DNA of 64,000 bases from DATJFQ01 sp035492775 (GTDB lineage Bacteria; Acidobacteriota; Vicinamibacteria; Vicinamibacterales; 2-12-FULL-66-21), in contig DATJIW010000023.1 of NCBI GenBank assembly GCA_035492775.1, positions 1 to 64,000 on the forward strand, given 5' to 3'. Of the stretch, positions 32,136 to 40,742 are shown one piece after another (the first letter of the stretch is position 1; every line of letters starts with the position of its first letter). Position numbers and translations under genes: made by a program. The notes under the pieces were generated by a model. It saw only the letters and a list, made by a program, of their open reading frames with translations. It was not told where the DNA came from and ran no database searches.

Positions 32136-34568
32136 ATGGCTAAATCACTCGTGGTGGTCGAATCGCCGACGAAAGCGAAGACCATCAACAAATATCTGGG
32201 CAAGGACTACAAGGTCGTCGCGTCGATGGGACACGTCCGCGACCTGCCCAAGAGCAAGCTTGGCGTCGACATCGACGAAGGGTTCGAGCCGTCGTACGAA
32301 GTCATTGCGACCCGCAAAAAGGTCCTGACCGAACTGAAGGCGGAAGCGAAGAAGGCAGACGAAATCTTCGTCGCGACCGACCCGGACCGCGAAGGGGAAG
32401 CCATCGGCTGGCATCTCGCGGAGGAGTTGGGGAGCGGCAACAAGAAGAAGATCCGCCGCCTGATGTTCAACGAGATCACCAAGAAGGGCGTGCTGAGCGC
32501 GCTCGAAAAGCCGACGACGATCGACAAGAAGATGGTCGACGCGCAGCAGGCGCGGCGCGTGCTCGACCGCCTGGTCGGCTACAAGATCAGCCCGCTCCTC
32601 TGGGATAAGGTGCGCCGCGGATTGAGCGCGGGACGCGTGCAGTCGGTCGCGCTGAAGCTCGTCGTCGACCGCGAGCGCGAGATCGAAGCGTTCGTGCCCG
32701 AGGAGTACTGGAACATCATGGCGCGGCTCGCCGGGCCGGTGCCGCCGGAGTTCGACGCAAAGCTCGTCAAGAAAGACGGCGCAAACATCAAGATCACGAA
32801 CCAGACGGATTCGGACGCGGTCGTCGCCGCTCTGAAGGGCGCGACATGGATCGTCGACTCCGTGACGAAGAAGGAGCGGAAGAAGAGCGCCGTTCCGCCG
32901 TTCATCACCAGCAAACTGCAGCAGGCGTCGCGCTTTCCGGTGAAGAAGACGATGATGATTGCCCAGCAACTCTATGAGGGCATCGAGCTGCCGGGCGAGG
33001 GAGCCGTCGGACTCATCACCTACATGCGAACGGATTCCACCCGCGTGTCCGACCAGGCGCTCACCGAGGTGCGCGAGTTCGTCGGGTCGACGTTCGGTCC
33101 GGAATACGTCCCGGAGAAGCCGAATTACTATCGCGCCAAGGCCGATGCACAGGACGCGCACGAAGCGATCCGTCCGACGTCGATGCAGTGGCATCCCGAT
33201 GCCGTCCGGGCGCAGCTGACCTCGGATCAGTACTACCTCTATAGGTTGATCTGGAACCGCTTCGTCGCGTCGCAGATGCCGCCCGCGACGTTCGACGACA
33301 CGACCGTCGACGTTCTGGCGGCTCAGTATCTCTTCCGCGTGAAGGGCTCCGTGCCGAAGTTCGCGGGCTGGATGGCCGTCTACAACAAGACGGCCGACGT
33401 GGCGGAGGAGAAGCTGGGGCCCGGTCCCGATGCGCGGTCGTCCGAAGACGACGAGGATGCGACCGGTCTTCTGCCGGCGCTCTCTCAGGGCGACGAGCTG
33501 ACCCTTCGGGAGCTGAAGCCGGAACAGAAGTTCACGCAGCCACCTCCCCGCTACACGGAGGCGACGCTGGTCAAGGCGCTCGAAGAAAATGGCATCGGGC
33601 GTCCGTCGACGTACGCCACGATCATCGGCGTCATCCAGGCGCGCGAGTACGTCAACAAGATCGACGCCAAGTTCAAGCCGACCTTCCTCGGAATGATGCT
33701 GGTCGAAAAGCTGCTCAGTCCCGCGTTCGACGACATCCTCGACGTGAATTACACGCGAGAGCTCGAGGACGATCTGGACAAGATCGAATCGGGCGCGTCC
33801 GACTACGAGTCGACGCTCTCGAGTTTCTACAAGAAGTTCGCGAAAGATCTCCGGCGGGCGGAGAAGGACATGCCCAACATCAAGGAAGGGTACGAGCCGC
33901 AGCCGCCGGTGGCGTGCGACAAGTGCGGAAAGCCGATGGTGATTAAGGCCGGCAAGTTCGGCCTGTTCCTCGCCTGCAGCGGCTATCCGGACTGCGAGAA
34001 CACGCGCGAACTCGAGACGCCGGAACCGGGTGCCGAAGGAGAGATCGAAGAGACCTGCGACAACTGCGGCAAGCCGATGGTGGTCAAGCGGGGGCGGTTC
34101 GGCCAGTTCCTGGCGTGCACCGGGTATCCCGAGTGCAAGACGACGCGGAAGATCATTGCGACCAAACAGGGCATTGCCGCGGCAAAGCCGGATCAGATTA
34201 TCGACGAGCTGTGTCCCAAGTGCGGGTCGAATCTCGTCATCAAGCAGGGGCGCTTCGGCGAGTTCACCGCGTGCACGAACTATCCGACGTGCCGGTTCGT
34301 GAAGCAGAAGTCGACCGGCGTTCTGTGTCCGAAGGACGGCGGGGACATCGTCGAACGGAAATCGCGCCGCGGCAAGGTATTCTACGGCTGCGCGAATTAT
34401 CCCGACTGCGATTTCACGCTGTGGAACAAACCCGTTGCCGAAAAGTGCCCCGACTGCGGCGCGCCTTTCCTCGTCGAGAAGGTCACGAAGCGACACGGCC
34501 GTCAGCTGGTCTGCAATAACGAGGAGTGCCACTTTACGCGGCAGGCAGAAGAACTCGCGACAGCCTAG
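32136..34568 (+). CDS. topA: DNA topoisomerase I
   Basis: TopA relaxes negative supercoils by single-strand passage. The 810-residue protein starts with a TOPRIM domain (VVESPTKAKT, DPDREGEAIGWH). The active-site Tyr is at about residue 296 in TYMRTDSTR. The C-terminus carries five topoisomerase zinc-ribbon repeats, beginning CDKC, CDNC, CPKC, CPKD and CPDC. In the fourth (CPKDGG) the second Cys is Asp, so that ribbon probably does not bind zinc in the usual way. It follows dprA by 14 bases. Confidence 0.98.
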   Translation: MAKSLVVVESPTKAKTINKYLGKDYKVVASMGHVRDLPKSKLGVDIDEGFEPSYEVIATRKKVLTELKAEAKKADEIFVATDPDREGEAIGWHLAEELGSGNKKKIRRLMFNEITKKGVLSALEKPTTIDKKMVDAQQARRVLDRLVGYKISPLLWDKVRRGLSAGRVQSVALKLVVDREREIEAFVPEEYWNIMARLAGPVPPEFDAKLVKKDGANIKITNQTDSDAVVAALKGATWIVDSVTKKERKKSAVPPFITSKLQQASRFPVKKTMMIAQQLYEGIELPGEGAVGLITYMRTDSTRVSDQALTEVREFVGSTFGPEYVPEKPNYYRAKADAQDAHEAIRPTSMQWHPDAVRAQLTSDQYYLYRLIWNRFVASQMPPATFDDTTVDVLAAQYLFRVKGSVPKFAGWMAVYNKTADVAEEKLGPGPDARSSEDDEDATGLLPALSQGDELTLRELKPEQKFTQPPPRYTEATLVKALEENGIGRPSTYATIIGVIQAREYVNKIDAKFKPTFLGMMLVEKLLSPAFDDILDVNYTRELEDDLDKIESGASDYESTLSSFYKKFAKDLRRAEKDMPNIKEGYEPQPPVACDKCGKPMVIKAGKFGLFLACSGYPDCENTRELETPEPGAEGEIEETCDNCGKPMVVKRGRFGQFLACTGYPECKTTRKIIATKQGIAAAKPDQIIDELCPKCGSNLVIKQGRFGEFTACTNYPTCRFVKQKSTGVLCPKDGGDIVERKSRRGKVFYGCANYPDCDFTLWNKPVAEKCPDCGAPFLVEKVTKRHGRQLVCNNEECHFTRQAEELATA

Positions 34569-34702
34569 GACAACTCCCGAGTCCCAGCTCCCAACTCCCA
34601 AGGCCCAACTCCCAACTCCCTTGTCCCAAGTCCCAGCGTGGCTAGTTGGGACTGAAGCTGGTAACGTGGTGCCTTGAGGAATTGGGAGTTGGGCGTTGGG
34701 AA
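34567..34702. repeat. Spacer of cccaactcccaa micro-repeats with inverted copies
   Basis: The spacer between topA and trmFO consists of variants of ccCaactccCa (gtcccagctcccaactcccaa and similar), followed near 34681-34699 by the complement (attgggagttggg, gcgttggga). The inverted copies could form a long imperfect stem. The last copy contributes the TTG start of trmFO. Confidence 0.7.
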
Positions 34703-36096
34703 ATGACAAGGGCCGCGTCCGCGGCGCCACGATCGTGGGCGGCGGCCTCGCCGGTTCCGAGGCTGCGTGGCAGGTTGCGAGCCGCGGGCTCGCTGTCACC
34801 TTGTACGAGATGCGCCCTGTCCGGCCGACGGCGGTGCACAAGACCGACGGTCTCGCCGAACTCGTCTGCAGCAACTCGTTCCGCGGCGACAAACTGGACA
34901 ACGCCGTCGGACTTCTCAAAGAAGAAATGCGCCGCGCGTCGTCGCTCATCATGCGGGCGGCCGACGAGGCGCGAGTCCCTGCGGGTGCCGCGCTGGCCGT
35001 CGATCGCGAGCGTTTCTCTGCGGCTGTCACCGCCGCCGTCTCGTCGCATCCGCTGATCTCGATCCGGCGGGAAGAGGTCACCGCGATTCCCGCCGACGGC
35101 CCGGTCATCATCGCGACGGGTCCGCTCACGTCCGACGTGCTGTCCGAGCGCATTGCCGAGCTCGTCGGCTCGACGCACCTGTACTTCTACGACGCGATCA
35201 GCCCCATCGTCCATGCGGACTCGATCGATCTGACGAAGGTCTACCGCGCCTCCCGCTGGTCCCGCAGCCTGCGAAATGGGGACAGTCCCCATTTTTCGCA
35301 AAAAATGGGGACAGCCTGTGGGGCCGACGAAGGGGAAGGGGATTATCTCAACTGCCCCCTGACCCGCGACGAGTACGAGCGGTTCTACGCGGCGCTGATG
35401 GCGGCCGAGAAGGCGTCGCTCCACGAGTTCGATACGCCCAGATTCTTCGAGGGTTGCCTGCCGATCGAGGTCATGGCCGGACGCGGCGTCGATACGCTTC
35501 GCTTCGGTCCGATGAAGCCGGTCGGTCTGCCGGATCCACGAACGGGGCGCGAGCCGTACGCCGTCGTCCAGCTGCGCCAGGACAACATCGCCGGTGATCA
35601 CTTCAGTCTCGTCGGCTTCCAGACGCAGATGAAGTGGGGGGCGCAGGCGGAAGTGCTGCGGCTGATCCCCGGTCTGGAGCAGGCGGAGTTCGTGCGCTTC
35701 GGGATGATCCACCGCAACACGTACGTGAACGCGCCGACCGTACTCCGCGACACGTGGCAGACGCGCATGCGCGACGATTTGTTCTTCGCAGGGCAGATGT
35801 CCGGTGTCGAAGGCTACGTGGAATCGGCCGCGTCCGGGCTCATGGCCGGGCGGAACGCCGCAGCGATCCTGCTGGGAGACGCGCCGGTCGCCCCCCCGAG
35901 GACGACCGCGATGGGCGCGCTGGCCTATTACGTCTCGCACGCCGATCCGAAACACTATGTGCCTTCGAACATCGCGTTCGGGCTGATTCCAGCACTGGAT
36001 CGACGGATCAAGAGCAAGAAGGATCGCAATCTGGCGATTTCCGAACGTGCGCTGCAGGACCTCGATCGCTGGCTGACCACATGCGTGAGCACCTGA
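34696..36096 (+). CDS. trmFO: tRNA (uracil-5-)-methyltransferase TrmFO, folate/FAD-dependent, with in-frame palindromic insertion
   Basis: TrmFO methylates U54 in the T-loop of tRNA using methylenetetrahydrofolate and FADH2. The start is a TTG at 34696; no ATG or GTG is suitably placed. The FAD motif ATIVGGGLAGSEAAW is at the N-terminus, followed by CSNSFRGDKLDNAVGLLKEEM, GEGDYLNCPLT and a C-terminal GQMSGVEGYVESAASG segment. Between ASRW and GADEGEGDYLNC lie about 22 extra residues (including NGDSPHFSQKMGT) encoded by a palindromic repeat. This is a loop position before the conserved YLNCP motif, so the enzyme may still work. The stop lies within the xerC start region (16-base overlap). Confidence 0.93.
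   Translation: MGNDKGRVRGATIVGGGLAGSEAAWQVASRGLAVTLYEMRPVRPTAVHKTDGLAELVCSNSFRGDKLDNAVGLLKEEMRRASSLIMRAADEARVPAGAALAVDRERFSAAVTAAVSSHPLISIRREEVTAIPADGPVIIATGPLTSDVLSERIAELVGSTHLYFYDAISPIVHADSIDLTKVYRASRWSRSLRNGDSPHFSQKMGTACGADEGEGDYLNCPLTRDEYERFYAALMAAEKASLHEFDTPRFFEGCLPIEVMAGRGVDTLRFGPMKPVGLPDPRTGREPYAVVQLRQDNIAGDHFSLVGFQTQMKWGAQAEVLRLIPGLEQAEFVRFGMIHRNTYVNAPTVLRDTWQTRMRDDLFFAGQMSGVEGYVESAASGLMAGRNAAAILLGDAPVAPPRTTAMGALAYYVSHADPKHYVPSNIAFGLIPALDRRIKSKKDRNLAISERALQDLDRWLTTCVST
35271..35318 (+). repeat. GGGGACAGTCCCC palindromic element inside trmFO
   Basis: The core TGGGGACAGTCCCCA is a perfect inverted repeat around one base. It is flanked by gcgaaa on the left and tttttcgc on the right, extending the stem. 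A second half-copy (aaaaaatggggacag) follows. A closely matching copy lies at 48258-48322 on the opposite strand. Here the element is read through in frame. Its structure resembles REP-type palindromes mobilised by RAYT transposases, but no transposase is present in the window. Confidence 0.8.
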
Positions 36097-37013
36097 AGGC
36101 CTTTCTCGAGCATCTGCGGCTGAACGAGAACGCATCCGCCCACACTGTTCGAGCGTACGACAGCGACATCACGCAGTATCTCGGTTTCCTCGCGGCCAAT
36201 CTCAATCGCCGCGTCATGGACCTGACGCCGGTGGACCTCGACCATCTGGGGGCCCGCGCGTTTCTGGGTGACCTGCACCGAACCGGTCATACGAAATCCT
36301 CGGCCGCCCGAAAGCTGTCCGCGATTCGCGCGTTCGGTCGATACCTTCGCCGTGAAGGCGTGCTCGAGAACGATCCGGCCGCGCTCGTGGGCACGCCGAA
36401 ACGCGAACAACGGATCCCCGCACACCTCGCGATCGACGAGATGTCGAAACTGCTGGAGCAGCCAGATACGTCCACGCCGCTCGGTCGCCGCGATCGCGCG
36501 ATCCTGGAATTGTTTTATGCGTCAGGGCTGCGCCTGAGCGAACTCGTCGGGCTGGATCTGGAGGATGTCAACCTGTCGGGACGGGTGACACGAGTGCTTG
36601 GAAAAGGACGCAAAGAACGCATCGTGCCCTTCAATCAGTCGACGGCGACGGCTCTGCGCGCATGGCTGGCGGACCGCGAGCAGTTTCTGCGCACGCCCCG
36701 CGGTGCCCAGATTGCGGCCCCGCGTTCACGTACTCGGCAGCCGCTGTTCCTGAACTACCAGGGAGGGCGCCTGTCGACGCGCAGCGTCGACAAGCTGGTT
36801 CGAAGATACGTCGCCCAGTGCAGCACGCGGTACGGCATCAGCCCGCACGCGCTCCGACACTCTTTCGCGACCCACCTGCTGGAAGCCGGCGCAGACCTGC
36901 GCGCCATCCAGGAGCTCCTCGGCCACTCGCGCCTGAGCACGACGCAGCGCTACACGCATGTCAACGCCGCCCAGCTCCTCGACACCTACCGGAAGGCACA
37001 CCCGAAAGCGTAG
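36081..37013 (+). CDS. xerC: Tyrosine recombinase XerC
   Basis: XerC resolves chromosome dimers at dif with XerD. The 310-residue protein has an N-terminal SAM-like core-binding domain (FLEHLRLNENASAHTVRAYDSDI) and a catalytic domain with Arg in ASGLRLSEL, HALRHSFATHL carrying His and Arg, and the nucleophile Tyr in TTQRYTHVN. The ATG at 36081 lies inside the trmFO end. Adjacency to trmFO matches the Firmicutes gid-codV order, which supports a housekeeping role, not a phage integrase. Confidence 0.95.
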   Translation: MREHLKAFLEHLRLNENASAHTVRAYDSDITQYLGFLAANLNRRVMDLTPVDLDHLGARAFLGDLHRTGHTKSSAARKLSAIRAFGRYLRREGVLENDPAALVGTPKREQRIPAHLAIDEMSKLLEQPDTSTPLGRRDRAILELFYASGLRLSELVGLDLEDVNLSGRVTRVLGKGRKERIVPFNQSTATALRAWLADREQFLRTPRGAQIAAPRSRTRQPLFLNYQGGRLSTRSVDKLVRRYVAQCSTRYGISPHALRHSFATHLLEAGADLRAIQELLGHSRLSTTQRYTHVNAAQLLDTYRKAHPKA

Positions 37014-37087
37014 CGATCACCGGGACTTGACCTGCGGGACCCCTGCGGAGCAGTATTCCGCGATCCACACCGAACCTGGGGGGCCCC

Positions 37088-37894
37088 TTGCGTTCCTGGC
37101 TCACCGTCATCTTCGCGCTCTGTGCGACGCTCGCGTGCCCGTACCAGGCGCGCGCCCAGTCGACGCTGCTTCCTTCCCGACCGCTGACGCTCTCGCCGGC
37201 GCCCGATCGACTGTCGCCCGACGAGGCGCGGCAACTCGATGAATGGCTGCACGACGTCGGTCGCTGGCAGAAGGCGGACAAACGCTGGCACAACGAGCCG
37301 GCGCACGATCCATTCGGCCGCATCATCAAGCGGACCGAAAGACCCGAACCGCCGGAGTGGCTTGCGCCGCGTTGCGGTGCGCTCGCGCCGGAGATCATCG
37401 CGGAGATGCCGGGAACGCTCGGCACCGCATGCCGTCTCCTCACCCATCTGGACTCGGACCCGACGGCCGCCGCGATTGCGACCGCGACAGCGGCTCAGCG
37501 CGCGGACAATGAACGGACCAAAAAGGGATCGTTTTTCACTCGGGTCCACATCGACGGCCTCTGGACGACGACCTCGACCGACGTGCGGCTTTACGGACTG
37601 GTCGGATCTCACATCAGCCTCGTCGATCTCGGACGCATGCAGTTCTTCGGTCCGCCCGGCATCATCCTCCTGTCAGTGCCGGACGGGCGCGGGTCGCGCG
37701 AGATCCGCGCTGGCTACACGTGGGGCATGAGCATTCGCCTGGGCGACATCCGCCTCTTCTCCCCGACGAAGAACATGACGCTGTTCCTGACGATTTCAAA
37801 GGTCTGGCTGACGGGAGGTACGTACGACAGCCTGGAGCCGGGTGGATTCGATATCGCGGGCTTCTCGATCGCGCCTCGAAAGCCGCGGCGTTAG
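37088..37894 (+). CDS. Secreted protein of unknown function
   Basis: The 268-residue product is not recognised. It appears to start at a TTG (37088) leading directly into a signal peptide (SWLTVIFALCATLACPYQARAQ). The middle is charged and helical (LSPDEARQLDEWLHDVGRWQKADKRWHNEP). The C-terminal half is beta-rich (VRLYGLVGSHISLVDLGRMQFFGPPG), suggestive of an outer-membrane or periplasmic protein. It lies between xerC and the sigma-54 regulator, at the start of the interval that splits xerC from hslV. Confidence 0.6.
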   Translation: MRSWLTVIFALCATLACPYQARAQSTLLPSRPLTLSPAPDRLSPDEARQLDEWLHDVGRWQKADKRWHNEPAHDPFGRIIKRTERPEPPEWLAPRCGALAPEIIAEMPGTLGTACRLLTHLDSDPTAAAIATATAAQRADNERTKKGSFFTRVHIDGLWTTTSTDVRLYGLVGSHISLVDLGRMQFFGPPGIILLSVPDGRGSREIRAGYTWGMSIRLGDIRLFSPTKNMTLFLTISKVWLTGGTYDSLEPGGFDIAGFSIAPRKPRR

Positions 37895-37927
37895 GAATGG
37901 CAGACGGGAGTCGCCTGAACCTGCCGT

Positions 37928-39325
37928 TCAGGCAACTTCGACGACGCGGCGTCCGCGCGGATACTCGATGGCGAGCGTCTTGATCTTGTAGTTCATCACC
38001 CGCGGGCTGATCGCGAGCAGCTCTGCGGCGTCCTTCTGCACCCAGTTCGACATCTTCAGCGCCTCGATCAGCGCCTGCCGTTCGATCTCCTCCAGCGCGA
38101 TGCCGGTCGGCGGGATCTTCACGACCGGGCTGCCGTCGACGGACGCCGTGGTGCCGGTTGACAGCTCGCCCAGCCGCAGATCAGTCCCGTTGAGGAGCGG
38201 GCCTTCCGTCAGCAGGGCGGCGCGCTCGATCGCGTTCTCCAGTTCGCGGATGTTGCCCGGCCAGTTGTAGCGCATCAGCAGCTTCAGCGCGTCGGGTGCG
38301 AGACCGTCCAGCCGCTTCTTCAGCTCGCCTGCGAACCGGCGGAGGAAGAACGTCGCGAGCGCGGGGATGTCGTCCTTGCGCTCACGCAGGGGCGGCATGT
38401 CGATCGAAACGACGTTCAATCGATAGTAGAGGTCTTCGCGGAACTGCCCATTGGCCACCATTTGCGCGAGGGGGCGGTTCGTGGCCGCGATGACTCGGAC
38501 GTCGGTCCGCAGTGTCCGCGTCCCGCCCAGCCGTTCGAACTCGTGCTCCTGCAGGACGCGCAGGATCTTCGCCTGCGTGTTGGCGCTCATGTCCCCGATT
38601 TCGTCGAGGAACAGCGTGCCGCCGTCCGCCTGCTCGAAGCGGCCGACGCGCTGCTTGTCCGCCCCGGTGAACGCGCCTTTTTCGTGCCCGAACAGTTCGG
38701 ATTCGAGGAGGTTTTCCTGCAGCGCCGCGCAGTTCACCTTCACGAAGTTCCGTGCCGCCCGGAGCGAGTTGTGATGGATCGCGCCCGCGATGAGCTCCTT
38801 GCCCGTGCCCGTCTCGCCGCGAATCAACACCGTCGTGTTGCTCTTGGCGACCTTCTTCACGATCCCGAGCACCGCGCCAAGCGCGCCGCTGGCGCCGACG
38901 ATCCGATCGAATTCGTAGATGTCCTGCTGCGTGTGGCGCAGGTACTCGATCTCGTGCTTGAGGCGGCGGTGCTCGATCGCTTTTTCGATCTTGAGCTCCA
39001 TCTCCTCGATTTCGAACGGCTTCTGCACGTAGTCGAACGCGCCGATCTTCATCGCCTCGACGGCCGTGTGCACGGAGCCGAAGGCGGTCATCAGGATCAC
39101 GGCCGTCGTCGGATGGAGCGACTTGGCCGTCCGCAGGACGTCCATGCCGTCACTGCCCCCCATCTTGAGGTCGCTCAGCACGACGTCGTACTGGCCCTCG
39201 TGCAGCTTTTCGATCGCGACGTTGCCGTTGGGCGCCTCGTCGACCTCGTGGCGCGCATCGGTCAACGCCCGGACAATGCCGCGCCGCAACGAGTCGTGGT
39301 CGTCTGCAACGAGAATCCGCCCCAT
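37928..39325 (-). CDS. Sigma-54-dependent response regulator (NtrC-like)
   Basis: This transcription activator has three domains. Receiver residues 1-120 carry the phospho-acceptor Asp52 (LSDLK). The AAA+ domain has Walker A GETGTGKE near residues 170-177 and the sigma-54-contacting GAFTGA loop at residues 217-222. A short Fis-type HTH is at the C-terminus (MSNWVQKDAAELLAISPRVMNYKI in pattern). Length is 465 residues. It lies 21 bases downstream of its probable kinase. Targets would carry -24/-12 promoters; none was identified here. Confidence 0.95.
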   Translation of the reverse strand: MGRILVADDHDSLRRGIVRALTDARHEVDEAPNGNVAIEKLHEGQYDVVLSDLKMGGSDGMDVLRTAKSLHPTTAVILMTAFGSVHTAVEAMKIGAFDYVQKPFEIEEMELKIEKAIEHRRLKHEIEYLRHTQQDIYEFDRIVGASGALGAVLGIVKKVAKSNTTVLIRGETGTGKELIAGAIHHNSLRAARNFVKVNCAALQENLLESELFGHEKGAFTGADKQRVGRFEQADGGTLFLDEIGDMSANTQAKILRVLQEHEFERLGGTRTLRTDVRVIAATNRPLAQMVANGQFREDLYYRLNVVSIDMPPLRERKDDIPALATFFLRRFAGELKKRLDGLAPDALKLLMRYNWPGNIRELENAIERAALLTEGPLLNGTDLRLGELSTGTTASVDGSPVVKIPPTGIALEEIERQALIEALKMSNWVQKDAAELLAISPRVMNYKIKTLAIEYPRGRRVVEVA

Positions 39326-39346
39326 CGAGTCCTCCGAAAAACTGCG

Positions 39347-40531
39347 TTATCGAAACAGCTCGTGCTCGGTCCGCACCGGCAGCGTCACCCGGAACATGGT
39401 GCCGCCGCCCGGCCGTGCCCCTACGTCGATCCGTCCGTCATGCGCGTCGACGATCTTCCTGACAATCGCCAGGCCGAGCCCCGATCCCTGCGGCTTGGTG
39501 GTGAAGAACGGACTGAAGATCCGATCGATGACTTCCGCCGGGATCCCCGGCCCGCTGTCGCTCACGGTGACCTGGATCATCGGCCCCGCGTTGTCGATGC
39601 CCGGCCCGCTTTCTTCCTCGGCCACCGCGCTGGCGCTGATCTGTACGTCGCCCGAACCACCCAGCGCCTCGAATGCGTTGACCAGCAGATTGGTGAAGAG
39701 CTGCCGCAGCTGGTGCGTGTCTCCCTGCAGCCTGGGCAAATCCCCGGGCAGCGCGAGCGAAATCTTCACGTCGCCGCGCGACGCATGGCTCTCTGCCGTC
39801 GACACCGCATCGTCGACGACTTCCGCCAGCGCGATCTGTTCCACCTGCAGCCGGATCGGGCGGACGAAGTCGAGGACCTCGATGACGATGGCGTTGGCCA
39901 TCTTCGCTTCCTTGATGATGTCGCCGAGGATCGTCTGCGCGTCTTCGGACTCCGGCATCTGCCGCTTGAGGATGCCTGCCATGACTTCGATGCCGGCCAG
40001 CGGGTTCTTGACTTCGTGGGCGATCGCAGCAGCCATCTCGCCGAGCGCGGCCAGGCGATCGCGCAGGCGCTCGCGCTCTTCGAGCTGTTCGACGCGCGTC
40101 AGATCCTTGAAGAAGAGCGTTGCGCCGGCCAGCTCGCCCTGGGCGTCGCAGACGTGCGACAGCGTGTATCCGATCACCTTTGCCGTTCGTTTGAGCCGCA
40201 GCTCGGCGCGGTTGGGCAGGTGGGACAGATCGAACGCGCCCGCAATGATCCGGCAGACGTCCGGTACTTCCTTCAGGATTTCCAGGAACGGACGCCCGAT
40301 GTCGTCGGGTCTCGGCTTCAATCCGAGGATGCTGTACGCCGCTTCGTTCATCACGGCGACGGAGCCGTCGCGCGTCACCGCGACGATGCCGTTACGAAGA
40401 TTCCAGACGAGATCGCGATAGAAAGTGTCGGGAACCGCAGAAAGCTCCGCGCGGCCGTTCCGGACTGCCGGTTTGATGACACGGCTCCGGGCACGCTGCC
40501 GCCCTGGTCGCCGGGGCGCTTTTCGAGGCAT
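39347..40531 (-). CDS. PAS-domain sensor histidine kinase (NtrB-like)
   Basis: This kinase of about 394 residues has a basic N-terminus, a PAS domain (about residues 35-150, starting DLVWNLRNGIVAVTRDGSV), a HisKA domain with the phospho-acceptor His in AIAHEVKNPLAG, and an HATPase domain with LFTNLLVNAFEAL (N box), DSGPGIP (G1) and GSGLGLAI (G2). There is no signal peptide or membrane helix, so it is cytoplasmic like NtrB. I chose the ATG at 40531 because upstream codons look non-coding. It forms an operon with the NtrC-like regulator. Confidence 0.93.
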   Translation of the reverse strand: MPRKAPRRPGRQRARSRVIKPAVRNGRAELSAVPDTFYRDLVWNLRNGIVAVTRDGSVAVMNEAAYSILGLKPRPDDIGRPFLEILKEVPDVCRIIAGAFDLSHLPNRAELRLKRTAKVIGYTLSHVCDAQGELAGATLFFKDLTRVEQLEERERLRDRLAALGEMAAAIAHEVKNPLAGIEVMAGILKRQMPESEDAQTILGDIIKEAKMANAIVIEVLDFVRPIRLQVEQIALAEVVDDAVSTAESHASRGDVKISLALPGDLPRLQGDTHQLRQLFTNLLVNAFEALGGSGDVQISASAVAEEESGPGIDNAGPMIQVTVSDSGPGIPAEVIDRIFSPFFTTKPQGSGLGLAIVRKIVDAHDGRIDVGARPGGGTMFRVTLPVRTEHELFR

Positions 40532-40742
40532 GGGAATATCGAACCCGGGGAGGGGCTCGGGTGACGATAGTGTAAGTGTGCCGCGATCTCCCGCCAAGCT
40601 TTTCGCGCTCACAGTCGTATCCGCGGCCCCAAGCGCAAAGCGCGTACCCCGGTTAGGGAGTTGAAAAACCGCGCAAATACGAGGATTTACGGGCCAAACG
40701 CGCGACAAGATCGGCCGGGCCGGTGACGATTTTGACAGGTGA

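Noticed and set aside
32145..35153. A 1002-codon minus-strand open frame opposite topA and trmFO
   Set aside because: Its codons are the reverse complement of conserved genes in a high-GC genome. Its sequence is low in hydrophobic order and has no domain.
36081..37013. Tyrosine recombinase as a sign of an integrated element
   Set aside because: The protein looks like housekeeping XerC, sits in the conserved topA-trmFO-xerC order, and no attachment sites or phage genes are near.
38462..40564. A 700-codon plus-strand frame opposite the NtrC/NtrB-like pair
   Set aside because: Antisense shadow; the minus-strand genes carry complete catalytic motifs and normal starts.
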